In this document: positions 11,450 through 23,009 of the stretch, one piece after another
How positions within the stretch are numbered: the stretch's first letter is position 1
Layout: each line of letters starts with the position of its first letter
Source of the DNA: Antedon mediterranea
Taxonomy: Eukaryota > Echinodermata > Crinoidea > Comatulida > Antedonidae
Assembly (NCBI RefSeq): GCF_964355755.1
Contig: NC_092672.1
Coordinates: forward strand, 15,126,501-15,190,500
Direction of reading: 5' to 3'
Length of the DNA stretch: 64,000 bases
The notes under the pieces: model-generated
What the model saw: only the letters and a program-made list of their open reading frames with translations
What the model was told of the DNA's origin: nothing
Database searches by the model: none
Program-made: the position numbers and the translations under genes

Positions 11450-14400
11450 TTTGTCCTATGTGTATCAATTGTCACTCAACTAGTTTCAAGATAAACATCC
11501 AAAACTTTGTTCAAAAGAAAGTTTAACATATGTCCTTGTCCACTCTCCAAGCACTTCTAAGCAATCTGCATCCATGAACTACACTGTGACCCAAACATCT
11601 GCAATGCCGAACTAAATGATGAAAAGTAATCTAATATTTAGTAGTTATGACTGTGAGAACCAACCAAATCGCTGTGTGTGTTTACCGTTACGGATATTGC
11701 CTTAACTAATAGCAGTGTAGTAGACTGCTATTATAAGTTGCAATTTCCATTTAGTGGACTTCTAAAGTGCTGGCATTGGTTGTGAGCACAGTGTTAGTGG
11801 CTTCATTTAGCAAATTGACTAGCAAACTGACAACTTCCCCTTTACACCTAACATGAATCTATTGGGATTAATTCATGCAACGTGAGCCTAGTTGGTGCAT
11901 TGCATGCTTCATCAGATCAGTATCAAAATACATGTGTTGTTACTTTGAGTGCATATGCAGAATTGTCAGCAAACACCCAATTAAATTAAAGACCATATAC
12001 CATCATATCTTATAATACTTACCATTTTATTTATCTGAAGCTTAGTCATGCATTATTGATCATATGAAAATATAAATATTCAATTCTTTTCATGCATACA
12101 TTACCTACATTTACTGGTAATGAATATTTACAGGCCATGTTTTACTGCCGTTTAAATATTAATATATACAGTAATCAACAATGAACTCTTTTGTTGCTCT
12201 AGTAATTAATTTTTCTTCAGTCCCTTATGATAAGCATAAAAATGCATTTTTTAAATAATTCATTTTATAAACTTGATCTACATTATATTTAAGTTTTTAT
12301 TATATTTGTAGTAGTATTATTAGCATGCAGATTATTTGTTTTCATACTTGTATATAAGAATCAATAGTTAACCGATAATAATATATAAATTATTTATTAA
12401 TATCTTATTTAATAATTGAGACATTTTTATGGAATATGTATTAATTATAATAATATCAATAATACTAAAAATGCAATACCTGTTTTATGTTTATTATTAT
12501 TTTGTTAACATCATTTAATAGAACATTAATATAAGAACAGTCTTATGATTGAGCTGTCCTGGCAAGTATATGTCTATACAAGTAAAAATACAACAATATG
12601 TTCTATATCCAACATCTTGAAAATGTATTTTGCTATATAATAAATGTTACAGGACCATTGAAATGTTAAATGCTGAAGTTGTACATTTTACAGCCTCATG
12701 GTAAAAAGCCATAAGGGGGGTGGGGGGTCAAAAGGTTGTGTTGCTGTGGTGAAGCAAATATTGTTATATGCCTGGAAATTATACTTTTACACATAAAATT
12801 CATATAAATGGCACCAGTTATCCGCAAAAACAATCTCTCGGTGTGAGATGATCAAGAGTAGACACAACAAAAAACATGTGTAACATTACACTTTTTATGT
12901 ATTATGTATATTTTTTTAATGTATTTTTGCTAAAGATATTATCCATCCACAGTTTCCTCATTGCTCTGGAGGAACTTTCTTTTATCACGATTGATGAGGT
13001 TTTTATGACAGACATAACATTGTATAGCTATCATGCCTAAGCGAACATTACATTTTTTATTTATTTATTTATTTATTACAAATTGTTGAAATAGTCTATA
13101 AATATAGGTTTTACATTATATTCCCCCCCCCCCCCCAACGAAAAGTACTTGCATTCCCTGACTGTGATGTAAATCAGAATGAATGTATTGAAAGGGATTT
13201 GGAAGAAATAATTAAAGGATATGAAAAGAATGAAACAAATATCCTTCACGCCCCCCCCCCCCCCCCATAGCTCTTAAATATTATTTTTTGTTGCTATTTT
13301 CATAAAGATTTCTTAAAAGATTTCTTAAACTCAAGTAATAATTGTACTTCATATTGCATTGAGGGCGAAAATTTTAAATCAGAGGTTATTAGAAATGTGG
13401 CTACAATTGGGAGAGTAGTGTGTCTTGACAAATTATTAAATTATCAAATCGTCTTCTAAGTGTTGTCTGTTGATGCAGCAGTAATTTGCATTGCGTGTGA
13501 TTTCTATAAATTATTTAGGATTTGACTATTTAATCAGATACAGTTAAAGCATCGAGGTGAAGGCCCGAGTGTACAAACTATACATGTTTAGTTTATCGGT
13601 TTATCCAGTAAAAAGGATTACTTGCTTCTGTGAATGATTTAAGTTCAGATAAGGTTTCAGGGAGAAAATTGCAGAATAATTCTTTGAAAGCTCATCATTG
13701 CACTTCCGGATGCTGTTAGGCTTTTTCTACTATATTTCTAATAATATTGAGTTTCACTGGCTTAGCTATTAATATAACAGAAATGTTGTAAATTATGTAA
13801 ACTTCTTTGTTTAAAATAACAATTAATGTTTATTATAATTAGTTAATATGTTTATTATAATTAGTTGACATACGTAACTGTAAATGTGTGGCACAGAAAA
13901 ATTCCATACCACCTGGTGATATACTTGAAATTAATTAAAACATTGAAAATGAGGAAATCTGTGAGAACTAAAACAAGCTGCCCCAACATAATTTGAACCT
14001 AGATTATTTAAATTAAATATGCTTGCTTAATAAATATAACATATAAATATGACAGGCACAGAGAAACTCCTAAATGGAATAATATTGATTATAGTTACCA
14101 TTGAAAAAGACTGAAAGATTTAGATTATTAAAAAGAACCAATCTACTTACATAACTTATATGAGTATATTTTTTACATCATAGTTGATTTAGAGCAGGTA
14201 ATTGATCTGGCCTTTTGCACAAACACATGGCAATATATGATAAATCCTTTCTCTTTTTTATTTGTTGATAACATTTTAAGTAGCATTCAGAAGCATTTTA
14301 GAAAATGATCCCTGTTTAACAAAAACTAGGGGCATGTTCTCAATATATGCGTAATGCAGCCACACCCAAAACCAGGACTTCTGTAAAATGTTCTTAATGT

Positions 14401-15200
14401 TTAAAACCTGGGTCTTGACCTTTTTTTTTATTTGTAATATCTTACAGAAAATGTACTGTAGAGAATCTTCACTAATTTGTTTCACAGAGACATGGATTGG
14501 AAAAATGTTGTTGACAGCGAAGTAGAGCTTTTGAGTTGGCAGAGCATACAGAACTGTGGAGTCACAAGGTGAGTCTGTATTTTTTATAAAAAAATGATGC
14601 TGAACCAATTGGATGGTACATGAAAAATTCTGCACAGCTGAGAAACCAGGAAAATTATATACAAATTTTGAATGTGAATTTCACGCATTATCCTGCCATG
14701 CATGATTCCTTGGTGCAAAATTCTTCAACAGGGCTTCATCTAGGCATAAATTTATCAGTGAACGTGATTGGTGGTAGACAGGCCCATAGCCAGGATGTTT
14801 AGGAAAGGGTTTGAATTTTGAAAAATTGGGCCTAGTTAAGCAACCAATTATGGTAAATAATTAAACCACAATAATGAAATACACTAGGGCGAGCAGATGC
14901 AGGATTTCAATAAAAGGGGTGGCAAGCGAGGTCTCCATTACACCATCATGGTTGGGGCTAGGGAAGAAAACGGAGAATATGGACATTTAATTAGCAAAAA
15001 ACTAAGTATGATCGTCGAGTAACACAATTGACTAAAGATAATTCAATCTAAACAAGCACGAATGTGCGATACTCGGGGTAACACAAAAGAAGCTGTAATG
15101 ACGTCATAAGACGGGATGTGACGTCACATACACATCAATAACCTCGCTACCAAATAGTTTATACGGCTATACGGTACCATCTTCGAGACGTCACATGGTA
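11450..15200. other. gene-free stretch with microsatellites
   Basis: Upstream of the Ig gene. It holds a (TTTA)n run at about 13051-13076 and poly-C runs at about 13121-13136 and 13252-13266. A 119-codon minus-strand frame at 14276-14635 has no recognisable domain. The words GGCCCATAGCCAGGATGTTT at 14779 resemble the ends of degraded dispersed repeats. No promoter can be pointed to with confidence. Confidence 0.45.
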
Positions 15201-15614
15201 TCAAAATAGTATTTTTTAAAGAAAATCGGCCTGTCTTCAAGATTATGATGCTGTACTCGAACTGTTCAACCGGTTTTCAGCCATTAAAAACAGTTATCGT
15301 AGGAGGAGATAGGAAAATGCGAAGCATCCTCGTATTATTGTATGCGGGTATTTTTCACGATGGACATGTATTAGACAGTGTACAGTATACCACGATCGGA
15401 AAACACCCCTATTTGGGGCAAATCGTTGAACCTAAATCCGTTTTAATTGTCAATAACTAATTATCTGACTCAATTTAATTAGTAAACAGGGTTACATCAG
15501 GTGGTTAAAATCAGTACCGAAAGTACAAATCCACTTTATATACCATCGAGTAAACATTCTAGAAGTAACGCGCGATTTACCGAATTTTGCCCTTACGTAA
15601 ATTTATATATAGAT
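15201..15614. repeat. composite dispersed repeat, copy B (5' part only)
   Basis: Matches 5721-6131 nearly base for base, with a 6-nt difference near 15380 and scattered substitutions. It stops at TATATAGATA, just where copy A passes into its second module, which marks a module boundary. Confidence 0.85.
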
Positions 15615-15725
15615 ATATAATATTAACTATAGAAATTTACTTAGTTGAGCCTCAGAGTGGTCAGTTAATACTAATTTAATGTATGTTGTAAATATAAATC
15701 ATTATTATTAACCACCGGAAATGAC

Positions 15726-15751
15726 TGATGATATGCAATTGCATATCATCA
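15726..15751. repeat. 26-bp perfect palindrome
   Basis: A self-complementary sequence with no loop, centred on GCAATTGC, with ATGATATGCAATTGCATATC at its heart. It could mark the end of a repeat module or a dimeric homeodomain/POU-like site (ATGCAAT twice). Function unknown. Confidence 0.85.
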
Positions 15752-15761
15752 AGTTATCTTA

Positions 15762-15950
15762 AAGCCACATTCCCTAATTGTCGACATTTTGTAAATATAT
15801 ATATTACTTTAAAAACATTAAATCAGGTCATTTCTTGTCTTAAATGTATGTATGTTTAATTACGATAAAAAGAGAAAAACAATGCACTACCCAGTGTAAA
15901 GATAGAATAAATAAATAGGCCTGGTAAACATTGGTAACGTACAAACATTT
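15762..15950. repeat. dispersed repeat family also at 45144-46572
   Basis: Shares a block containing AAAAACATTAAATCAGGTCA, CTTGTCTTAAATGTA and AACAATGCACTACC in the same order with two copies near 45.2 and 46.0 kb. Here the copy ends where the 60-bp satellite begins. Confidence 0.7.
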
Positions 15951-15957
15951 TATGCTA

Positions 15958-18670
15958 GTGATGCATAATTAGTTCATTGAGTACCCTGTGGGACAACCCT
16001 TGGGATACCCCTTGATGGTGATGTGTAGTTAGTTCATTGAGTACCCTGTGAGACAACCCTTGGGATACCCCTTGATGGTGATGTGTAGTTAGTTCATTGA
16101 GTACCCTGTAAGACAACCCTTGGGATACCACTTGATGGTGATGTGTAGTTAGTTCATTGAGTACCCTGTGGGACAACCCTTGGGATACCACTTGATAGTG
16201 ATGTGTAGTTAGTTCATTGAGTACCCTGTGAGACAACCCTTGGGATACCCCTTAATGGTGATGTGTAGTTAGTTCATTGAGTACCCTGTAAGACAACCCT
16301 CATCATACCCCTTGATGGTGATGTGTAGTTAGTTCTTTGAGTACCCTGTAAGACAACCCTTGGGATACCCCTTGATGGTGATGTGTAGTTAGTTCATTGA
16401 GTACCCTGTGAGACAACCCTTTGGATACCCCTTGATGGTGATGTGTAGTTAGTTCATTGAGTACCCTGTAAGACAACCCTCATCATACCCCTTGATGGTG
16501 ATGTGTAGTTAGTTCATTGAGTACCCTGTAAGACAACCCTTGGGATACCACTTGATGGTGATGTGTAGTTAGTTCATTGAGTACCCTGTGAGACAACCCT
16601 TGGGATACCCCTTGATGGTGATGTGTAGTTAGTTCATTGAGTACCCTGTAAGACAACCCTCATCATATACCACTTGATGGTGATGTGTAGTTAGTTCATT
16701 GAGTACCCTGTAAGACAACCCTTGGGATACCCCTTGATGGTGATGTGTAGTTAGTTCATTGAGTACCCTGTAAGACAACCCTCATCATATACCCCTTGAT
16801 GGTGATGTGTAGTTAGTTCATTGAGTACCCTGTAAGACAACCCTTGGGATACCACTTGATGGTGATGTGTAGTTAGTTCATTGAGTACCCTGTAAGACAA
16901 CCCTTGGGATACCTCTTGATGGTGATGTGTAGTTAGTTCATTGAGTACCCTGTAAGACAACCCTTGGGATACCCCTTGATGGTGATGTGTAGTTAGTTCA
17001 TTGAGTACCCTGTAAGACAACCCTTGGGATACCCCTTGATGGTGATGTGTAGTTAGTTCATTGAGTACCCTGTAAGACAACCCTTGGGATACCTCTTGAT
17101 GGTGATGTGTAGTTAGTTCATTGAGTACCCTGTAAGACAACCCTTGGGATACCTCTTGATGGTGATGTGTAGTTAGTTCATTGAGTACCCTGTAAGACAA
17201 CCCTTGGGATACCCCTTGATGGTGATGTGTAGTTAGTTCATTGAGTACCCTGTAAGACAACCCTTGGGATACCCCTTGATGGTGATGTGTAGTTAGTTCA
17301 TTGAGTACCCTGTAAGACAACCCTTGGGATACCTCTTGATGGTGATGTGTAGTTAGTTCATTGAGTACCCTGTAAGACAACCCTTGGGATACCTCTTGAT
17401 GGTGATGTGTAGTTAGTTCATTGAGTACCCTGTGAGACAACCCTTGGGATACCCCTTGATGGTGATGTGTAGTTAGTTCATTGAGTACCCTGTAAGACAA
17501 CCCTCATCATACCCCTTGATGGTGATGTGTAGTTAGTTCTTTGAGTACCCTGTAAGACAACCCTTGGGATACCCCTTGATGGTGATGTGTAGTTAGTTCA
17601 TTGAGTACCCTGTGAGACAACCCTTTGGATACCCCTTGATGGTGATGTGTAGTTAGTTCATTGAGTACCCTGTAAGACAACCCTCATCATACCCCTTGAT
17701 GGTGATGTGTAGTTAGTTCATTGAGTACCCTGTAAGACAACCCTTGGGATACCACTTGATGGTGATGTGTAGTTAGTTCATTGAGTACCCTGTGAGACAA
17801 CCCTTGGGATACCCCTTGATGGTGATGTGTAGTTAGTTCATTGAGTACCCTGTAAGACAACCCTCATCATATACCACTTGATGGTGATGTGTAGTTAGTT
17901 CATTGAGTACCCTGTAAGACAACCCTTGGGATACCCCTTGATGGTGATGTGTAGTTAGTTCATTGAGTACCCTGTAAGACAACCCTCATCATATACCCCT
18001 TGATGGTGATGTGTAGTTAGTTCATTGAGTACCCTGTAAGACAACCCTTGGGATACCACTTGATGGTGATGTGTAGTTAGTTCATTGAGTACCCTGTAAG
18101 ACAACCCTTGGGATACCTCTTGATGGTGATGTGTAGTTAGTTCATTGAGTACCCTGTAAGACAACCCTTGGGATACCCCTTGATGGTGATGTGTAGTTAG
18201 TTCATTGAGTACCCTGTAAGACAACCCTTGGGATACCCCTTGATGGTGATGTGTAGTTAGTTCATTGAGTACCCTGTAAGACAACCCTTGGGATACCTCT
18301 TGATGGTGATGTGTAGTTAGTTCATTGAGTACCCTGTAAGACAACCCTTGGGATACCTCTTGATGGTGATGTGTAGTTAGTTCATTGAGTACCCTGTAAG
18401 ACAACCCTTGGGATACCCCTTGATGGTGATGTGTAGTTAGTTCATTGAGTACCCTGTAAGACAACCCTTGGGATACCCCTTGATGGTGATGTGTAGTTAG
18501 TTCATTGAGTACCCTGTGAGACAACCCTTGAGATACCACTTGATAGTGATGTGTAGTTAGTTCATTGAGTACCCTGTGAGACAACCCTCATCATACCACT
18601 TGATGGTAATGTGTAGTTAGTTCATTAGGTACCCTGTGAGACAACCATTGGAGTACCCCTTGATGGTGAC
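15958..18670. repeat. 60-bp satellite with 1204-bp higher-order repeat
   Basis: About 45 head-to-tail units of 60 bp (core GTTAGTTCATTGAGTACCCT), two variants being 62 bp. Unit variants (TTGGGATA, CATCATAC, CATCATATA, TTCTTTGA) recur in the same order, so the block 16261-17464 is repeated from 17465 onward: a 20-unit, 1204-bp higher-order period with just over two copies. Because 60 is divisible by 3 and the unit lacks stops in one minus-strand frame, long frames of a 20-residue repeat (core RVLNELTTHHHQ) appear. The 62-bp units break them, so they are probably incidental. Confidence 0.95.
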
Positions 18671-18679
18671 GTGTTCATT

Positions 18680-19570
18680 TTCAAGTTCAAGAATATAGGG
18701 AGGAGTGTGCGAGAATTCGCCCACCTCTGGATTCTCTTTACAAAGTTTCTGACCTAATGACACATTTATATAGATCATACAGCTCATATACATCCTAAAT
18801 GATAGTGGCAGTGTATTTATTCAGACATCCTAAATAAATTTCTAGATCAGCCAGATGCAAAATAAAAAAGAAATCTGTTAATTTGCATACTGACATTACG
18901 ATCTATCTACATTGCCATTATTAGGTCTTTACATTTTGTGTATATGAATAAATGTAATAATAATATGAACATACACGTGATATCATGTGTTGTATTGGCA
19001 AAGGGATGATCAGTATTAATACTGCAGTTGAGTCCCAAGGTTAGAAATTTTCTTTAAAAAATTAGTAAGAATAATATTTAACCAAAATTTGATAGATGGC
19101 CTGGCAACAAGTTATCATGCCATCCATGTTGTCCATTTCAAATCACTAGAGGACAAATTTACTGAAAAGATGATAGTAATGCAGCTTTACTATTCCATTT
19201 GTAATTAACCTTTTAATATTTAATTGTACCATATTTTCCCTACATTTCAAATATTGATAGCCTAATCAGAAATGTTATCAGCTATTCTACATGTAAATTT
19301 TTATCTATTAAAATAATTTGAGTTTGGAATTTGTTTTTACGGTAATAATTTGTATTTGTTACAGACTGAATTCTATTCAATAATAGTACTATATCATCAC
19401 ATTATTATTATTTTCTGAAATGGCAGAACATTGTATTATATTAGGTCTATGTTGTGAAATTATATTTATAAATACTGTTTTCTGTCTTCTACTACTACTG
19501 CTCCTCCTACTACATGGAAATAAAGTCAAAATATTCAGATTAACCCTTTGAAGACTTGGCCCGTATTCTT
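18680..19570. other. gene-free stretch
   Basis: AT-rich. No coding, RNA or repeat structure recognised. Confidence 0.45.
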
Positions 19571-19577
19571 GTTTAGC

Positions 19578-20214
19578 CTTAGGGTGCGTTTATACAACAC
19601 GCTATTACACGCATATTCAACACGCCTACGAGAAGTGTGTTGTATAACATCAAAGAGATTCTTTGTAATGAGATTTTAATTGCAAAAAAGGCTACTTGGC
19701 TGAATCCTAAAATTTTGTGGATTCCCGGTTGCTGTTGCCGTGTTGGAAGTGTCCTCAGGTATTGTTTTGACCTCTCGTTAAATAAAAGTATCATATGTGC
19801 TGTGAAAATGTTGACCAAATCTAGTAGATAATTGTGCTTTTTTGGGGTATTTTAACCGATTTAGCACTCAACATTAACGCTAATCAAATGTTGGCATAAT
19901 TTGGAAAAATGTAGCATAGTTTTATCCTAATTCTAAAACAATTTTTTTTAATTTCAAAAGCAGATTCAAAAAACCAATAACTGAATAAACTAAATTTTAA
20001 ACGAAATCATCCTTTATTAAAATCCTTAATAAACTCATATTAATTCATAATGCATGTAAGTATATACAACTTAGGATTATGAACTGCGGTATAACACGGT
20101 ATTACGATTTAATGTATAACTGCAAGGTTTTTGTGGGGTTGACCTCGGCCCGTGCAACACGCTAAAAATTAAAGATGTGTTTAAATTTAGGGTGTTGTAT
20201 AAACACAGCCTAAG
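19578..20214. mobile_element. MITE with about 24-bp terminal inverted repeats
   Basis: CTTAGGGTGCGTTTATACAA at the left end is matched by the reverse complement of the right end, CTTAGGCTGTGTTTATACAA, with three mismatches in 24 bp. The interior (about 640 bp) contains more ACACGC words, with no transposase. A target duplication cannot be fixed. It lies immediately left of the TTAA-flanked element. Confidence 0.7.
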
Positions 20215-20240
20215 TCACTTGGGGTAGAAACCTCCCGTCT

Positions 20241-22604
20241 TTAAAGTGGAGGTGCTCTAAAAAAATTTCACATTTTTATTTTATTCAGTTCGTAATAAAC
20301 ATTACTTTCATCTAAATTAAGGTATTTTTTTAATTTGTTGTATGCTGCATGGTTATTCTGAAAAACATCAAAAAATGCCATCTGGGGGGATAGTTCAAAT
20401 TACAAACCTTTTTCCCTATTCATTTGCCTGTAAATTGAAAAAAAATGATGCGTTTTAAAAAAAAGTTCCAGAAATATTATGCGTATATGTTTTCAGATTC
20501 TTCGGATTCCCGATGTGTTTTTAAGGGCTTGACCAATTTATTTTTGCGTAATTAACGTAATTAAAAAAACTACTTACTTGAGCCAAGTGGGTAATTTTTA
20601 CTTTCTAGGGAGTCAATCAATTTACGCATGCGCGACCTTTCGGCTTTCTTTACTCAGCTGCCTCTCCGGACTCTCGATCCTCCTCGCGCTCGACTTGATC
20701 GATCTCCTCGACTCGATAAACTAGGATATAAAATACATACGAATAATAAGTCTACGGTAATTAAGATTAAGAATAAAGATTGTTTTGCGCAGTGGCGTAT
20801 CCAGGATTTTGAAGTTGGGGTGGGGCCAGGAATTGCCAATTTGCCGACAAAATTAGTGTCATTATCTGTACATACACCTGATCAATATATGTTCTAGGAT
20901 TGCATAATCATATTGTCTTATATGGGATAACGATGCAAAATTAAAACCAAACCAACATTATCTGTTAGTATGTTGTATTCATATTACAATAAAGAAAGAA
21001 TTAGGAAAATCTGACTTGTAGTTTTCGAATTATAGGGTCTAAGACATCGCCGAAAATGATCGTTTTAACCACGAAAGAATTAAGTAAAACAAATTGAGGC
21101 CTCAGTCGACAATTCTATTAACTACGCCATTTTTGATTAAAATAATTACAAATAATTACGTTTTTTTAGTAATTTATTTTATATATCACCATTGGAAATA
21201 TCAATAAAACATGTTATTAAATGCTTATAAAATATTATAAAGTTGTTTACTTAACGGAATTCGGACAAATTCATTGCTCTAACTTTGTGTAGCAACGATC
21301 AGAGAGATTCATGGTACACGCGCGAGAGAAAACATTCCGCTGCAGGTGATTCGCATCCACCAATCAAATCAGCCAGAATCCTAAATCATTCAACCGTGAG
21401 CAATGCCAATCACGAGAAAGCTCAGCTTTGAGTGGCTTACGATGACATCATATCACAAAATGGTGGTTTTGTAGCCTCACAGAATATTCTGTTCCAAAAG
21501 TGAAACACATGGATATTTTTTTATGGTATGTGTGCTTTTTCTTTAAAAAATTTGAATAATAAAGGCCTCATATCGAGAAAAACACAGGTTTTTGGCACTT
21601 ATAATAAATATATCTTAGAGAAAAAAGCACATGGCATGTGGAACTATGTAATCTTAGTGTAGGAACCATACAAATCCCAGGTCATGAGAGGCTCAACTGC
21701 AAAAACAAGGTTAAATAGGGTAAGTTAAAGACTTTTGAGTAAACAATCTAGCGCGATCAATATGATATGTAAATAACAAACACTCAAAAGAATTATGTTT
21801 ACAGTTCAATTATTGTAATAATAATAGTTTATTCTTATTTGCCTAACTTTATTTTTTTCCCCAGCACCTTTGTTTGCCCGGGCGCGCGCCCTCCCCCCCC
21901 CCCCTCTCACTGGATATGCCACTGGTTTTGTGTGGTTATTTGAAAAGATAGACGGATCAAACTGCAATGTTTATTCATGGAGGTATAAATTACCTCTATG
22001 GTTTAATTGTAGGCCTAGACCAGAAAGACATGGTTATGCGTTTGAACCAGAACCTAGGCCCATGCAATCATCACAAACTGCCGACGGCGAAGATATAAAT
22101 CAGACTAGGCCAGGCCCCAGCAACAGAGAGACGAATGGAGATTAACCTCACTAACTTGATTGATATCTCTATGTGACTTGTTATGGCACTTATATACCAT
22201 ACAGTGCTTCATTTTGAAGCTAAGAGTAGACACAAAAAGTAATAACAAAAGGCAAGACAATAATAAATTGTGTTCGTTCGATGGATGTGGGTGAATGTCT
22301 ATTAACGAGCGAGCAGGGAGACGAAATTATACACGTGTAGTTAGCGCGTCTCTTCAGCTCGAGCGAATCGCCAAGAGATGAGGAGACGTGACGTAACATA
22401 TCATGGTAACGTGACCTTTACAACTAAGGTCATTACCTAACTGCTGAAAAAAATATACAGCGATTTTTCGATATTTTTAAACATTTTTTTATTTTTGTGA
22501 TTTTAAAGAAACTGCTTATTTTGATATGATTTTTTATGTTAGTACCTATTAATATACTGAAGTAAATAACAGAAGGAAAAGCCCTGAGTACACCTCCACT
22601 TTAA
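20241..22604. mobile_element. TTAA-flanked DNA transposon (Kolobok- or piggyBac-like, non-autonomous)
   Basis: TTAA at 20241-20244 is followed by AGTGGAGGTG, and CACCTCCACT at 22591-22600 is followed by TTAA. TTAA target duplications are characteristic of the piggyBac and Kolobok superfamilies. With the nested hAT element removed it is about 1.2 kb and contains no transposase. An open frame at 20628-20897 runs across the hAT junction and is not a gene. Confidence 0.7.
20782..21932. mobile_element. non-autonomous hAT element nested in the TTAA element
   Basis: Ends read CAGTGGCGTATCCAG (from 20790) and the inverted CTGGATATGCCACTG (to 21924), one mismatch in 15. The flanks are GTTTTGCG and GTTTTGTG, an 8-bp target duplication with one difference. 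CAGTGGC-type termini and 8-bp duplications define hAT elements. Length is 1135 bp and no transposase remains. A C-rich run sits near the right end (21891-21904). Confidence 0.85.
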
Positions 22605-22798
22605 AGGGTTAAAGTCTTAGATTAGTCTAGGTTCCTGTTCTAGACAAATTTTTCACCCATTTACATACAATTTTATCAACGATTTTACTGACAATTCTTG
22701 AATTTTTACATAACTTTTTCAATTTTCATGTGGGCCTGGCTGCGTGTGGTCAGCCTTGGTTTTATAAAACTTCATGTCGAATAATTTTGTTAAAGGAC

Positions 22799-22860
22799 AC
22801 CCCTAGATACCCGGAAATGGTACACTCGCATGTAAAATTCATGTACATCGATATATAAGA
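22799..22860. repeat. short dispersed repeat, copy 1
   Basis: GACACCCCTAGATACCCGGA followed by AATGGTAC resembles 60903-60935 (GACACCCCTAGATGGCCGAA). Both are fragments of an unidentified repeat. Confidence 0.5.
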
Positions 22861-22978
22861 ACTTTAACTATGTAGATTGTCAGAGAGGTAATGGACATGT
22901 GGAGGGTTCGCTGTAGATTAATGGGGTTTGTTGTAAAAACGCCTGGCTATGGGTTTATAGAAAGTTACAAATTCAAAT

Positions 22979-23009
22979 TTGTACACCTAGATATTATCTA
23001 GGTGTACAA
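22979..23009. repeat. 31-bp near-perfect palindrome
   Basis: Arms TTGTACACCTAGATA and its exact reverse complement are separated by one base. Likely a hairpin or cruciform-prone end of a repeat. No transposon boundary was found beside it. Confidence 0.85.

Noticed and set aside
14276-14635. 119-codon minus-strand frame
   Set aside because: No recognisable domain, no repeat of it elsewhere, and composition like flanking non-coding DNA.
16751-18584. Long minus-strand frames of a 20-residue repeat in the 60-bp satellite
   Set aside because: They arise because the period is a multiple of three and the unit lacks stops. 62-bp units break the frame and there is no start, signal or domain context.
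20628-20897. 89-codon plus-strand frame
   Set aside because: Crosses the left boundary of the nested hAT element, so it cannot be an ancestral gene.
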